DNA of 64,000 bases from Algoriphagus formosus (lineage in GTDB: Bacteria; Bacteroidota; Bacteroidia; Cytophagales; Cyclobacteriaceae): NCBI RefSeq assembly GCF_002807035.1, contig NZ_NIUC01000001.1:1116001-1180000 (forward strand), written 5' to 3'. The first letter of the stretch is position 1, and every line of letters begins with the position of its first letter. A program made the position numbers and the translations under genes. Shown here piece after piece: positions 55,596 through 64,000 of this stretch. Under the pieces are notes generated by a model that was not told the DNA's origin, searched no databases, and saw only the letters and a program-made list of their open reading frames with translations.

Positions 55596-56321
55596 ATGAA
55601 TGAGAAAGTATTACATCAGGAATCTGAACGCTTTGGCAAACTTCAGGAATACATGCGAGAGTTTGTCTACGGAGGTATAGACGGAGCAGTTACCACTTTT
55701 GCAGTAGTAGCAGGAGGCTTTGGAGCCAATCTAGACACAGGAATCATCATAATTCTTGGCTTTGCAAATCTTCTTGCTGATGGTTTCTCTATGTCTGTAG
55801 GGGCCTATCTTTCTGCCAAAACCGACCGGGAGAATTTCAAAAAACATGAGAAAATCGAATATTGGGAGGTAGAGAATATACCTGAAAAGGAACGGGAAGA
55901 AATCCGCGAAATCTATGAGGCAAAAGGTTTCAAAGGTGAGCTATTAGAAAAAGTCGTAGACCAAATCTGCTCGGACAAGGATCTTTGGGTAGCCGAGATG
56001 ATGAAGGATGAGCTCGAAATGATGGAAGAGAACAAAAGTCCTTTTAAGATCGGACTAGCCACCTTGATTTCGTTCATTCTTGTCGGGTTTATACCCCTAT
56101 TGGTATATTTGATTGATTTCTTTAGCCCCATCGAAAAACATCTATTTTTATACACCAGTATTCTTACCGGTGTGGCCTTTATGATCATAGGCTGGATGAA
56201 AAGCTGGGTTAATCAGACTGCAGTTGGAAGAAGTATTTTCGAAACACTAGCCCTAGGTTTATTGGCCGCAATGGTTGCCTTTTATGTGGGTGATTTATTA
56301 GAAGGATTTTTTATCAAATAG
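55596..56321 (+). CDS. VIT1/CCC1-family membrane transporter
   Basis: A 241-residue membrane protein of the VIT (vacuolar iron transporter)/CCC1 family, with helices at both ends and a soluble central helical part (about 70-145) rich in Glu, as in the cytosolic metal-binding domain of plant VIT1. GGIDGAVTTFAVVAG and GFANLLADGFSMSVGAYLS are family marks. It likely exports Fe or Mn. The metal-binding link to the earlier cyd/peroxidase cluster is not evident. It follows the dipeptidase by 2 bp. Confidence 0.9.
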   Translation: MNEKVLHQESERFGKLQEYMREFVYGGIDGAVTTFAVVAGGFGANLDTGIIIILGFANLLADGFSMSVGAYLSAKTDRENFKKHEKIEYWEVENIPEKEREEIREIYEAKGFKGELLEKVVDQICSDKDLWVAEMMKDELEMMEENKSPFKIGLATLISFILVGFIPLLVYLIDFFSPIEKHLFLYTSILTGVAFMIIGWMKSWVNQTAVGRSIFETLALGLLAAMVAFYVGDLLEGFFIK

Positions 56322-56325
56322 GTAA

Positions 56326-57090
56326 ATGACAAAAATCGAAGAGGTTCTTGAAAAATTGGATCAAATCATTTCTGAATGCCGTTCCAAGCAAAGCCGGATA
56401 GGATATTTTGCGATTCTTTACAGGCAAGTCACGCGCAGGGTCAGAGATGGAATTCTAGCAGGAGAATTTGAAGACAATCCACGAATGGAAGTCCTAGATG
56501 TGCTTTTTGCCAAGCGATTTATCGACGCGTATGAAGATTGGGTACAAAGTCAAGCCATCACTGAAAGCTGGAGATTGGCTTTTGAGGCCAGCAAAAACAC
56601 CAATCATCTCGTATTGCAACATTTACTCTTAGGGATCAATGCTCACATCAATTTGGACCTTGGGATCGCTGCCTCTGAAACTATGAAAGGGAAAGAGCTT
56701 CAAGCGATCAAAAGTGATTTTGACCAAATCAATTTCATTCTTTCAGAGCTGGTTGACGACGTGAAAGCTAACATCAGTAAGGTTTCTCCAATTTTTGGTT
56801 GGTTGATCCCCTTGGCGAAAGGTCGGGATGAGATGCTTCTTAACTTTTCGATTCAAATTGCCAGAGATGGTGCCTGGAAGTATGCTGGAGAATATCACAT
56901 TGATCCAAATAAAAACTATCAGATTCAGAACCGAGATAAAAACATTGCTGCTCTCGCAAAAAAGCTAATCAATCCGGGAAAATTCCTTGGATTTCTCATC
57001 AAAATCGTGGGATTCGCAGAATGGAAGTCGGTAAGTAAAACGATGGATCAGTTGGATCAAGTAGCAGCTGAAACCCTAAAAAAAATTTGA
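56326..57090 (+). CDS. DUF5995 family protein
   Basis: A 254-residue cytosolic all-helical protein. The stretches YFAILYRQVTRRVRDGILAG, RMEVLDVLFAKRFIDAY and HLLLGINAHINLDLGIAA match DUF5995 as I know it. The histidines HLLLGINAHINLDL could suit a metal site. Function is unknown. It lies 4 bp after the VIT1-like gene, so it is part of the same operon. Confidence 0.8.
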   Translation: MTKIEEVLEKLDQIISECRSKQSRIGYFAILYRQVTRRVRDGILAGEFEDNPRMEVLDVLFAKRFIDAYEDWVQSQAITESWRLAFEASKNTNHLVLQHLLLGINAHINLDLGIAASETMKGKELQAIKSDFDQINFILSELVDDVKANISKVSPIFGWLIPLAKGRDEMLLNFSIQIARDGAWKYAGEYHIDPNKNYQIQNRDKNIAALAKKLINPGKFLGFLIKIVGFAEWKSVSKTMDQLDQVAAETLKKI

Positions 57091-57103
57091 ACCAGTAGAA
57101 GGT

Positions 57104-57520
57104 TTAAAATACAACTTCATCCAGGAATTTCTTACAATCATAAACTGGAATCTCCGAAAAATAAAAACCTTCCGAGTCCTCGGTGATGATGGCTTGACAT
57201 TCATGTTGCAAAGCCGAATAATACTCCAAGCCATCCTCGAAATCCACCACACTTGGATCAGAAACTGCTCGAGAAACCACTATCGAATCGACTGAAGCAA
57301 TATATAGCTTGGAAGAAAGGACTTCCATTTTTCGTTTAGCAAGGCCTGCGCCACTCTTCTTCTCTGAAAAATAGAATGCAATAGCCAAGCAAATAGGTGT
57401 GGTGTAAAGTTGAAATCCTCGCTTATCAGCCAAACTTAATATTCGCGCCGAATGCGGAAAAAGCGGATATTCCTTATTTAACACAGAAACCAGAACATTC
57501 GCATCGAGAAAAACCTTCAT
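57104..57520 (-). CDS. PIN-domain ribonuclease toxin (VapC-like)
   Basis: A 138-residue PIN domain. The acidic residues are Asp6 (FLDANVLVS), the VVDFEDGLEYYSA pair and ITEDSEGF, arranged as in PIN nucleases. It probably cleaves RNA when free of its antitoxin. It overlaps the upstream antitoxin gene by 4 bp (ATGA). Confidence 0.88.
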   Translation of the reverse strand: MKVFLDANVLVSVLNKEYPLFPHSARILSLADKRGFQLYTTPICLAIAFYFSEKKSGAGLAKRKMEVLSSKLYIASVDSIVVSRAVSDPSVVDFEDGLEYYSALQHECQAIITEDSEGFYFSEIPVYDCKKFLDEVVF

Positions 57521-57774
57521 TTTTTGCTACCAAAAAACTCATCTTTCATTTCCTTTCTACTCGATGACGTGCGCTTGTATTCTACCTCACCCTCAGACAC
57601 CATATTTACCCAATCAGCAATCGGAAGCTCCTCCAACGATTGGTAATTTTTGGAAGTCATCTGAGCATAAAGAAACTCCGTCAGTCTGGAAAGACTGATG
57701 TTATTTTGGTCGGCAAAATCCTTGGCTCGGTCTATAATATCTTTATTAAAAGACAAAGTGATTTTAGTATCCAT
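57517..57774 (-). CDS. Antitoxin (DUF6364/ribbon-helix-helix type)
   Basis: An 85-residue protein with an N-terminal ribbon-helix-helix-like region (TKITLSFNKDIIDRAKDFADQNN, SLSRLTEFLYAQM) that would dimerise and bind DNA, and a charged C-terminal tail to wrap the toxin. It is the first gene of the pair and probably represses it. Position and overlap with the PIN gene make a toxin-antitoxin module very likely. Confidence 0.88.
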   Translation of the reverse strand: MDTKITLSFNKDIIDRAKDFADQNNISLSRLTEFLYAQMTSKNYQSLEELPIADWVNMVSEGEVEYKRTSSSRKEMKDEFFGSKK

Positions 57775-57855
57775 GGCTCCTTATATCTAAACCTTGCCGT
57801 AAAAAAAATTAAATTTACACGTAATCCAAAGCAAATCCCTGATTTTCTTCGCTTT

Positions 57856-58956
57856 TCAATCCCAATTTGCCAATTCCCGATCAGTTTCAGCACGGTTTTT
57901 CCGGTTGGTTTTTTCCTTTTTTAGGTCAGTAGCGTAGAAATGCGTGTCCTGAAAATAACCAACCCGAGCATCGGATTCACCTTTGGCAATGACCCATTTT
58001 TCTCCTTTGAATAGCTTTACCTTTTCCTCATGAAGTTCTAGAAGTTCGTCATAAGGCCCACGAGGTGAGATTAATTTGACAAAAATAGGTGCCGTCTCGA
58101 TCGCGATGAAAAGCAGCATAATGAAAATGTTGGCTAAAGCCATAGCCGAACTTTCGCTAGTCAAACCTGAGAGCCCATCCATCCGTGCGGCTAGTCCATC
58201 AAAGCCCTCGATACCCGGTTGCTGCTTTTCAAACTCTACCTGACGCAAAGCCATAAACTCCCGAATCTGGGCCTCTAGCGTGTCAATTCGAACTTGGTTT
58301 CTACTTCGCAAAGTATTCAAAGCAAGTTGCGCTGCATCCAGCTGCTGTTCCTTTTTCTTGGCATTTGTACCAAGCCCTACAATCCCACTTGTGCCTGAGG
58401 TCTTTTCGCCGAATCGTTCTGCATCATATTCTTTCTGAAGTTGATCGCGAAAAGCCTCCGCCTCAGAAACCTCTGCTTTTAGCGCCTCTATCCTAGATTC
58501 CAATTCTTGAATTTCAGGAAAACCTTTAGCCAAATTAGCTTTGGATTGAGCGATGAATTCAGTTTTCCTTTCGTCTAATTTCCGGTTGATTTCCCGCTCA
58601 AACATTTTCAATTCCAAAGGCTTAGAAATAACTAAGGCCAATAAAACGGCCAAGACCAATCTTGGAATTGCCAGCCTCCATTCTTCCCAAGCACGCTCTT
58701 TTTTACGCATACTTGATACGATAAATCGATCGAGGTTGAAAATCATCAAACCCCAAAGCATCCCGAATAAAACAGCAGGCAAAAGACTTTGAAATACCGT
58801 GTGTAGTGCATAGCCCGCGGCCAAAGCTGCCAAAACCCCGGTAAAAAACACAGTCGCTCCAATACCAAAGTACTTATTGCATTCGGTGGGAGTTCGCTTC
58901 AAAATGGAAAAATTGGCTCCGCTGCAAAACCAAAAAAATCTAGTCAATTGATTCAT
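57856..58956 (-). CDS. DUF4407 membrane protein
   Basis: A 366-residue inner-membrane protein with about three N-terminal helices (about 28-115), a long alpha-helical segment with coiled-coil character (about 125-245) and a C-terminal helix (about 255-280). The layout matches DUF4407. The coil probably projects into the periplasm. Function is unknown. It is a single gene with no obvious partner. Confidence 0.87.
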   Translation of the reverse strand: MNQLTRFFWFCSGANFSILKRTPTECNKYFGIGATVFFTGVLAALAAGYALHTVFQSLLPAVLFGMLWGLMIFNLDRFIVSSMRKKERAWEEWRLAIPRLVLAVLLALVISKPLELKMFEREINRKLDERKTEFIAQSKANLAKGFPEIQELESRIEALKAEVSEAEAFRDQLQKEYDAERFGEKTSGTSGIVGLGTNAKKKEQQLDAAQLALNTLRSRNQVRIDTLEAQIREFMALRQVEFEKQQPGIEGFDGLAARMDGLSGLTSESSAMALANIFIMLLFIAIETAPIFVKLISPRGPYDELLELHEEKVKLFKGEKWVIAKGESDARVGYFQDTHFYATDLKKEKTNRKNRAETDRELANWD

Positions 58957-59179
58957 AAGAAAGGGATTTGGTGATCTGTCTTATACCTAACGCCAAAATG
59001 CATGCAAAACAGATACACTGCAATCTCTTTGGGCCGAAATGCCTAGAATGGGGGTAGAAAGCTTGATTTTGGTGTCAAAACCCTAAAAATGGACAATCTT
59101 GAAAAGTGCGCGAATTGTTCGATTACGTTCAGGGGATGATCGGTTTTGGATCAGGGCTTTTTTGAATTATGTTTGGAAA

Positions 59180-59848
59180 ATGAAAACGACCTTAGTCTCC
59201 CTTTTCCTTTTGATCGGCTTTTTCATTGGAGAAGTCCAATCTCAGACTGTCCCTTTTGAGAAGGAAGTCAAACTAATTACCGACAGACTAAAACGCGATG
59301 GTTATCAGGTGGGAAGCACGCTTTTCACTGGAAGCTCTTCGATACGGATGTGGGTCAGCCTCCAGGAAGATTTCCCTCAAAAACCCATCATCAATACGGG
59401 CTTTGGCGGATCTACTGCAGCAGATCTAAAGAGGCATTTATACCCCTTGGTTTTACAATTGCGACCCGCACGAGTATTTATTTACGAGGGAGACAATGAC
59501 ATCAACAATGGTACACCGATCGATGAAATCATGTCTGACCTCGAGCAGATCGTAATGCGGATTCAAGTTGTGGATCCAAATTGCCAGGTCTACCTAATCA
59601 GTGCAAAACCAAGCCCTTCGAGATGGGACAAAAAAGAACAATACTTGGCACTGAATGAAGCTATGAAGTCCTACACCGAAAAAAAAGAAAATGTAGGTTT
59701 TGTAGATGTTTGGACTCCTATGCTTGACGAAGACGGGAATCCTAAATCCGACATATTTCTACAGGATCAACTTCATATGAATAAGACTGGATATGATATT
59801 TGGAGAGAAATTTTTGCAAAATATTTCCCTGAAGAAACTCCCCAGTAA
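59180..59848 (+). CDS. SGNH/GDSL-type esterase, secreted
   Basis: A 222-residue secreted hydrolase with signal peptide (ending VQSQ). Block I is FTGSSSIRMW with the nucleophile Ser, block II GFGGST, block III EGDNDIN (the usual Gly-Asn position) and block V DQLHMN with the Asp and His. It hydrolyses ester bonds, likely acetyl groups of sugars or lipids. ATG 59180 is preferred; an upstream in-frame start would add a basic tail. It ends exactly where the convergent barrel gene ends. Confidence 0.9.
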   Translation: MKTTLVSLFLLIGFFIGEVQSQTVPFEKEVKLITDRLKRDGYQVGSTLFTGSSSIRMWVSLQEDFPQKPIINTGFGGSTAADLKRHLYPLVLQLRPARVFIYEGDNDINNGTPIDEIMSDLEQIVMRIQVVDPNCQVYLISAKPSPSRWDKKEQYLALNEAMKSYTEKKENVGFVDVWTPMLDEDGNPKSDIFLQDQLHMNKTGYDIWREIFAKYFPEETPQ

Positions 59849-60442
59849 TTACGGCCCAAAAACACGTAGGGAAAGTGCCAAAACAATCTGCTCTGAACGA
59901 AAGCTTTTGTCTGCGCCCAGAATCCTATCCAGATTGATTCGCTGGTCATTGAATTCCCGCTCATAGCGAAGATCCAGACCAACAGGGCCTATCGCTACTC
60001 CGAAGCCAAACTGATATCCAAGTCTAAGTCGCTTATTGAATTCTGCTGATTGGGAGGGTAAAAAATTATCCTCTAAGGTATAATGCACTGAAGGTCCTCC
60101 AAAAGCAGTCAGGAGCTTAAATAAGCGAATCCCCACCAAAACAGGCACATCTATCCGTTGGGTAAATGCCTCTCCATTGACCGTTTGGAATCGAGTCTCA
60201 GTAAATACCGCCTCAGGTCGCAAATAGATATCATAGGAGTTCATGGTGTAAAAAAGCCCCGCATGATAGCCTACATTTCCAAAAGGCTCTTTCCAAACCT
60301 GTCCGGCATCTTTAAAATATTTACCAGAGGTATTGTAATTAGTACCAAACTTCAAGCCTAGACCTGAACCTTGCTGAGCATGCAATTGGAGTGGAGCTAT
60401 GAAAACAAATACGAGGATAAATAGATAATTCAGCTTTGCCAT
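59849..60442 (-). CDS. Outer-membrane beta-barrel protein (porin-like, OMP_b-brl family)
   Basis: A 197-residue protein with signal peptide (ending LHAQ) and a small barrel (LGLKFGTNYNTSGKY; LGYQFGFGVAIGPVGLDLRYE; closing ALSLRVFGP). It fits the outer-membrane beta-barrel/PorT-like group, 8 strands. No substrate is evident. Its stop codon is directly adjacent to that of the SGNH hydrolase on the other strand, without a spacer. Confidence 0.82.
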   Translation of the reverse strand: MAKLNYLFILVFVFIAPLQLHAQQGSGLGLKFGTNYNTSGKYFKDAGQVWKEPFGNVGYHAGLFYTMNSYDIYLRPEAVFTETRFQTVNGEAFTQRIDVPVLVGIRLFKLLTAFGGPSVHYTLEDNFLPSQSAEFNKRLRLGYQFGFGVAIGPVGLDLRYEREFNDQRINLDRILGADKSFRSEQIVLALSLRVFGP

Positions 60443-60627
60443 GGCTAGAAGGTTTTGTAAGAAGTCGGTACAGAATCTCTTTTTGTAATTTGTCAGACAA
60501 TCCTTTTTAGGATTTTTTTACGTATCTGAGATCAATGAATCAAAACAGAAACCAGATTGTTTGGTTTTAGAGTTGGTTCAAGACTTAGAATTACAAAAAC
60601 CGAACCGAACAGAATAAATCCATCAGA

Positions 60628-61737
60628 ATGTATCACTTAAAATCCAAATACAGCATTATGCTTACTTTCATTTTAGGACTCTTTATGGCTTGCAGCAGCC
60701 CACAAGAGTCTACCGAAATTCAAGAGCTCACAGAAGAAGACAGCCAAAAACTAGCCCAATTTTCAGGTAAAACAGAGTTAGCTACTTTCGCAGGTGGTTG
60801 CTTTTGGTGCGTGGAAGCGCCATTTGAAGATCTGGACGGAGTCATCACCGTGATCTCAGGGTATGCAGGAGGTAAGGAAAAGAACCCTACCTACGGAGAA
60901 GTAAGTAGCGGTAAAACTTCCCACCGCGAATCAGTCCAGATTACCTATGACCCCGAAGTCATCAGCTATTCCGAATTAGTGGATATCTTTTGGCAAACTT
61001 TCGATCCTACAGATGTAGGGGGCTCTTTTTATGATCGGGGATCTCAATACGAGTCCGCTATTTTCTTTCACTCTGCCGAGCAAAAAAGAGTAGCTGAAGA
61101 CTCCAAAAAGCTATTGGATGAATCAGGGAGATTCGAAAAGCCAATTGCTACCCCAATAATCAAATACACCAATTTCTACCCAGCAGAAGAGTACCATCAG
61201 GATTACTACAAAAAGAATCCGGCTGATTACTACGCCTATCGAAAAGGAAGTGGAAGAGATGCTTTTATCAAAAAGCATTGGCCTGAATTAAGCGCAGAGA
61301 AATATCCTGCCACTCCGAAAGTTGAGCTGAAAGAAAAACTCACTCCTCTTCAGTATGAGGTAACTATGGAAGACGCTACCGAATATGCTTTCCAAAATGA
61401 ATACAATGGGAATAAGGAGGAAGGAATTTACGTTTGTATAGTATCCGGTGCTCCGCTTTTCAGTTCCAAGGATAAATATGAATCTGGCTCGGGTTGGCCA
61501 AGTTTTACAAAGCCAATCGATGCTCGCCTTATTGATAAACCAATTGACAAAAGCCTAGGGATGACTCGTGTAGAAGTCAGAAGTAAACTGGGAAATAGCC
61601 ACGTGGGACATGTGTTTTACGACGGTCCTGCCCCAACTGGTTTGCGTTACTGCATGAATTCAGCAGCCATGAAATTCATCCCTAAATCAGAAATGGAATC
61701 AGCTGGATATGGGGAATATCTTTGGTTGGTAGATTAG
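60628..61737 (+). CDS. msrAB: MsrA-MsrB fusion methionine sulfoxide reductase lipoprotein
   Basis: A 369-residue bifunctional lipoprotein (MACSS, Cys22). The N-terminal MsrA domain has [14 protein letters not shown] with Cys58 and reduces Met-S-sulfoxide. The C-terminal MsrB domain has [26 protein letters not shown] and RYCMNSAA with Cys342 and reduces Met-R-sulfoxide. The MsrB zinc CxxC pairs are absent. Exported Msr repairs oxidised envelope proteins. It is a single gene with a terminator. Confidence 0.96.
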   Translation: MYHLKSKYSIMLTFILGLFMACSSPQESTEIQELTEEDSQKLAQFSGKTELATFAGGCFWCVEAPFEDLDGVITVISGYAGGKEKNPTYGEVSSGKTSHRESVQITYDPEVISYSELVDIFWQTFDPTDVGGSFYDRGSQYESAIFFHSAEQKRVAEDSKKLLDESGRFEKPIATPIIKYTNFYPAEEYHQDYYKKNPADYYAYRKGSGRDAFIKKHWPELSAEKYPATPKVELKEKLTPLQYEVTMEDATEYAFQNEYNGNKEEGIYVCIVSGAPLFSSKDKYESGSGWPSFTKPIDARLIDKPIDKSLGMTRVEVRSKLGNSHVGHVFYDGPAPTGLRYCMNSAAMKFIPKSEMESAGYGEYLWLVD

Positions 61738-61764
61738 AGCTTCGGGTTACTAGGCACAACACAG

Positions 61765-61790
61765 AAAAGGGTGGTCATCACCCTTTTTTG
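61765..61790 (+). terminator. Intrinsic terminator after msrAB
   Basis: AAAAGGGTG pairs with CACCCTTTT around GTCAT and ends in a T-run, 28 bp past the stop. Confidence 0.9.
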
Positions 61791-61908
61791 TATTATGAAC
61801 AAATTTTTTCACTCTTATCTTTTCCTAGTTTTATTTTATAAAAAATCTTTCAATTTTATTTTTTTTAATTCGATTTTGGTAAATAGTGCAGAATTTTAAT
61901 ACCCACAC

Positions 61909-62292
61909 ATGACAAATTTTGACCTCTTGATCGTCGACGATGATCCTGCTTTTCGAAAAATCCACGAAGCACTCGTTAGACGTTCAGAATTCCATGATGC
62001 CCCTGTTCTACTAGAAAATGGCCAAACAACAATAGAATACCTAGAGTCTAATCCCAGCGGCAACAAACTCCTCCTTCTTGACATCTTTATGCCAGTAGTG
62101 GATGGTTGGGCAGTGCTAGACTATATCGAAGAGCTCAAAAAACCTGAATCAATCAAGGTTATCTTAATCACATCTTCGGTCAATAAGAGTGATAAAGTCA
62201 AGGCCATGGATTATGTAAGTGTAATCGAATATATTGAAAAGCCACTTGTCGAAGATTACCTTCGAATGCTGAAAAATCAATTCCTATTCTAA
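61909..62292 (+). CDS. Single-domain response regulator
   Basis: A 127-residue receiver domain without an output domain. The acidic pocket is Asp10-Asp11-Asp12, the phosphorylation site Asp58 (LLLLDIFMP), the switch Thr88 and the conserved Lys111 (IEKPL). It likely relays phosphate from a histidine kinase encoded elsewhere, as in CheY-like proteins. No kinase is adjacent. It is convergent with and abuts the AlkB-like gene. Confidence 0.93.
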   Translation: MTNFDLLIVDDDPAFRKIHEALVRRSEFHDAPVLLENGQTTIEYLESNPSGNKLLLLDIFMPVVDGWAVLDYIEELKKPESIKVILITSSVNKSDKVKAMDYVSVIEYIEKPLVEDYLRMLKNQFLF

Positions 62293-62898
62293 TTAACGAA
62301 TCAGGCGGAAGGTCAGATTAATTCTTTCGCCTGATACTTTTTTTGATTTGGGGATTTGATGCTCCCAATGATCCTGACAAGCCCCCTTCATGAGCAAAAG
62401 ACTTCCATGTCCAAGCTCAATTTGTCGCTTTTCTTTTTTGTCCACATAGTTTCGAAATTGAAATCTGCGGGAAACCCCAAAGCTTACCGAAGCGATTACA
62501 GGCTCAGGCCCTAGACTTGCTTCGTTATCTCGATGCCATCCCATGGAATCTTGACCATCGCGGTAGAAATTCAGCAAGACATGAGAAAATCTCGCTTCAG
62601 CCACTTCCTCTACTTTACCTTTGATTTCAAGAAGAGTTTTGGACCAAGGAATCGGCTCCATCGTAATCCCTGAATAGCTGTAAGAAATACCCTTGTCACC
62701 ATAGAGGGCTGTTAACCGAGGCTGCATCACTTTCTTTCCAAACATCCAAATGGCCTCATGCTTCCAGGAAATATCATCTCTGAGGATTTTGAAATACTCA
62801 TCAGCTTTTTTTAATTCAAAAAGACTATCAAAGTAAAGCGCTTCCCCACTGTGAGGTAATAAGTTTTTTGTATCAAAAGGAAACAAGTTGGCCATCAT
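62293..62898 (-). CDS. AlkB-like 2-oxoglutarate/Fe(II) dioxygenase
   Basis: A 201-residue dioxygenase of the AlkB group. The Fe ligands are His-x-Asp in MGWHRDNE and the His in DHWEHQIPKS; the 2-oxoglutarate Arg lies in GERINLTFR. RFQFRNY and GHGSLLLMKG are typical. It removes alkyl groups from DNA or RNA by oxidation. The ATG at 62898 (or 62895) is chosen; the frame upstream offers only TTG. Confidence 0.9.
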   Translation of the reverse strand: MMANLFPFDTKNLLPHSGEALYFDSLFELKKADEYFKILRDDISWKHEAIWMFGKKVMQPRLTALYGDKGISYSYSGITMEPIPWSKTLLEIKGKVEEVAEARFSHVLLNFYRDGQDSMGWHRDNEASLGPEPVIASVSFGVSRRFQFRNYVDKKEKRQIELGHGSLLLMKGACQDHWEHQIPKSKKVSGERINLTFRLIR

Positions 62899-62968
62899 AA
62901 TGCTCAAACTCGATATCAATTAGCCTGTTTAAAAATACCTTCAGAAAATAATTTTTCGACAGACTGAT

Positions 62969-62976
62969 TATATTTG
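62969..62976 (+). promoter_or_regulatory. Putative -7 promoter element
   Basis: TATATTTG is an exact TAnnTTTG match 15 bp before the ATG at 62992. It could drive the membrane-anchored hypothetical gene. Confidence 0.45.
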
Positions 62977-62991
62977 ATAAAAATCAGTGTT

Positions 62992-63399
62992 ATGAAGAAA
63001 TTTGGCTGGATTGTAGGAATTTTCCTCATCGTTTTCCTTTCTGTATTCATGTGGTGGAAATACTTTTTCGTTTTTGGAGAAGGTGTCAAAGCCGGATCTC
63101 TAAATTATTTCGTAAAGAAAGGAGTGGTTTTCAAAACTTATGAGGGCAGAGTAGTACAAGAGGGCTTTCAAAGCCCAACCGCAGGCGCATTACAAAGTAA
63201 TGAGTTTCGGTTTTCCGTGATTGACGAAGAGGTAGCACTACAGCTTGAGCGCTCCTCCGGAAAATTCGTGGAACTCAGATACAAAGAATACAACGGAACG
63301 CTACCCTGGAGAGGAGCCAGTAATTTTGTCGTCACAGAAGTGCTGGACATAAAAGAGTCAGGCAAGGCCTCTACCTCAGGGGTACCTTTCGATCAATAA
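62992..63399 (+). CDS. Membrane-anchored hypothetical protein
   Basis: A 135-residue protein with one N-terminal membrane helix (about 4-24) and a small soluble beta-rich domain with GSLNYFVKKGVVFKTYEGRV. Relatives in Bacteroidota databases are, as I recall, often labelled 6-phosphogluconate dehydrogenase; nothing here supports that name. ATG 62992 is preferred over a TTG at 62974 that overlaps the -7 element. It ends 1 bp from the convergent Dabb gene. Confidence 0.78.
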   Translation: MKKFGWIVGIFLIVFLSVFMWWKYFFVFGEGVKAGSLNYFVKKGVVFKTYEGRVVQEGFQSPTAGALQSNEFRFSVIDEEVALQLERSSGKFVELRYKEYNGTLPWRGASNFVVTEVLDIKESGKASTSGVPFDQ

Positions 63400-63400
63400 A

Positions 63401-63820
63401 TCAAGGCCGAGTCCAGTAGTCTACTACCAAAACCTCCTTTAGGTGCGGACCTAGTATTTCACCAAACTTCTGATGCGCAGGATGCGGTAAGTAGGCATCT
63501 CTGTCTTCGTTGGAGTGAAAAGTGAGCGTAAAGGCATGCGTCAATCCTCTGTTCAACCCCTCAGGACTTGAATTTTCTCCCCATTCAAAGGATTGGATAC
63601 CAGGAATCTCATTTTGAAGATTTCGAAAAGCATCAATTACCATTTGGACATCTTCTGCAGAAGAAGAGTCTTTAAATGAAAAGTAAACCGCATGTCTTAA
63701 TACAGAATCCGGTTCATTTTGAACGGTAACTTGATTTTCACTCATTTGATCGGAATTGTTTTCAGGGTTTTGACAAGCAAAAGCTAATAGCAGAAAGGCA
63801 ATTAATCCAAGATTCTTCAT
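63401..63820 (-). CDS. Dabb-domain (stress-responsive A/B barrel) lipoprotein
   Basis: A 139-residue lipoprotein (AFACQ, Cys16) with a Dabb domain at about 42-137 (LRHAVYFSFKDSSS, GLTHAFTLTFHSNEDRDAYLPHPAHQKF). Dabb domains form dimeric ferredoxin-like barrels that bind or act on small molecules; a periplasmic one is unusual but known in Bacteroidota. A possible tiny gene overlaps its start by ATGA. Confidence 0.9.
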   Translation of the reverse strand: MKNLGLIAFLLLAFACQNPENNSDQMSENQVTVQNEPDSVLRHAVYFSFKDSSSAEDVQMVIDAFRNLQNEIPGIQSFEWGENSSPEGLNRGLTHAFTLTFHSNEDRDAYLPHPAHQKFGEILGPHLKEVLVVDYWTRP

Positions 63821-63927
63821 TTTATGGGGTTTTCTTTGTTAGGTTTTTCATGGATAGGTTTCAAACTCACCCCCAAACATTTTAATAATTCAGGTATTGT
63901 GAGCAAAAGCAAGATCAAATTAATCAA
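63817..63927 (-). CDS. Possible tiny hydrophobic protein upstream of the Dabb lipoprotein
   Basis: A 36-codon frame from TTG 63927 encodes MINLILLLLTIPELLKCLG and a polar tail. Its TGA overlaps the Dabb ATG (ATGA), an arrangement seen at coupled genes. It lacks an ATG start and may be chance. Confidence 0.2.
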   Translation of the reverse strand: MINLILLLLTIPELLKCLGVSLKPIHEKPNKENPIK

Positions 63928-64000
63928 AAATATTAATCCGCCATCTTGGTTTTTGAAGTAAGTCTAATTACCTTAAATTAAATTTAAATAGTAAAACTAT

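Noticed and set aside
60499-60514. A short hairpin AATCCT/AGGATT followed by T in the gap before msrAB
   Set aside because: The stem is only 6 bp and AT-rich, and no plus-strand gene ends there that would need a terminator.

Overview
The window looks like chromosomal DNA of a Bacteroidota bacterium, most likely order Cytophagales and perhaps an Algoriphagus-like Cyclobacteriaceae; the genus is a guess from gene style, not from a marker gene. The evidence is a SusC/SusD pair, a protease with a type IX secretion (T9SS) C-terminal sorting domain, a TPR-PD40-CRD-OmpA protein of the PorE type, many lipoproteins, and TAnnTTTG-type -7 promoter elements. No rRNA, tRNA, CRISPR array, phage gene or intact transposase was seen.

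Layout. 1-1134: start of a large superfamily 1 helicase that runs off the left end. 1140-1370: a 231-bp MITE-like element whose terminal repeat supplies the stop codon of the next gene. 1368-8516: a molybdenum-cofactor region in two minus-strand blocks (moaD-moeB/rhodanese-moaE and moaA-moeA-TSUP transporter), split by a plus-strand GH144-like glucanase. 8583-16380: AraC regulator, fasciclin lipoprotein, DUF4440 protein, a two-subunit molybdenum hydroxylase (IorA/IorB type) that would use the cofactor, TPR lipoprotein, DUF2200 and a D-amino-acid-oxidase-like enzyme. 16471-23200: MFS exporter, serine hydrolase, SPFH lipoprotein, lpxB, a frameshifted four-helix-bundle (IVP) gene, queD and a small secreted protein. 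23197-32113: T9SS-exported subtilisin and a SusC-SusD-lipoprotein uptake operon. 32574-40913: PorE-like OmpA protein, queE, M20 amidohydrolase, leuS and a glycosyltransferase.

The most interesting part is 40906-50762. A Crp/Fnr-type regulator is divergent from a small membrane protein-cydA-cydB operon (bd oxidase, copper-free). Next come a short membrane-anchored Cys-rich protein, a diheme MauG/MbnH-like peroxidase, an MbnP-like lipoprotein, a second diheme peroxidase and an outer-membrane beta-barrel, then a DUF2202 ferritin-like lipoprotein, a monoheme cytochrome c and a 1-Cys peroxiredoxin. Three copies of a GTGA-N6-TCAC palindrome lie upstream of cyd, DUF2202 and the peroxiredoxin, each 32-33 bp upstream of a clear or degenerate -7 element. 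This is the geometry expected for a class II Crp/Fnr activator and suggests one redox or copper-responsive regulon. A strong hairpin fills the 132-bp gap before the second peroxidase.

51148-64000: AraC-aldehyde dehydrogenase-DUF779 module, dipeptidase, VIT1-like transporter, DUF5995, a PIN toxin/antitoxin pair, DUF4407, SGNH hydrolase, beta-barrel, secreted MsrA-MsrB fusion, orphan response regulator, AlkB-like dioxygenase, a membrane-anchored hypothetical and a Dabb-domain lipoprotein.
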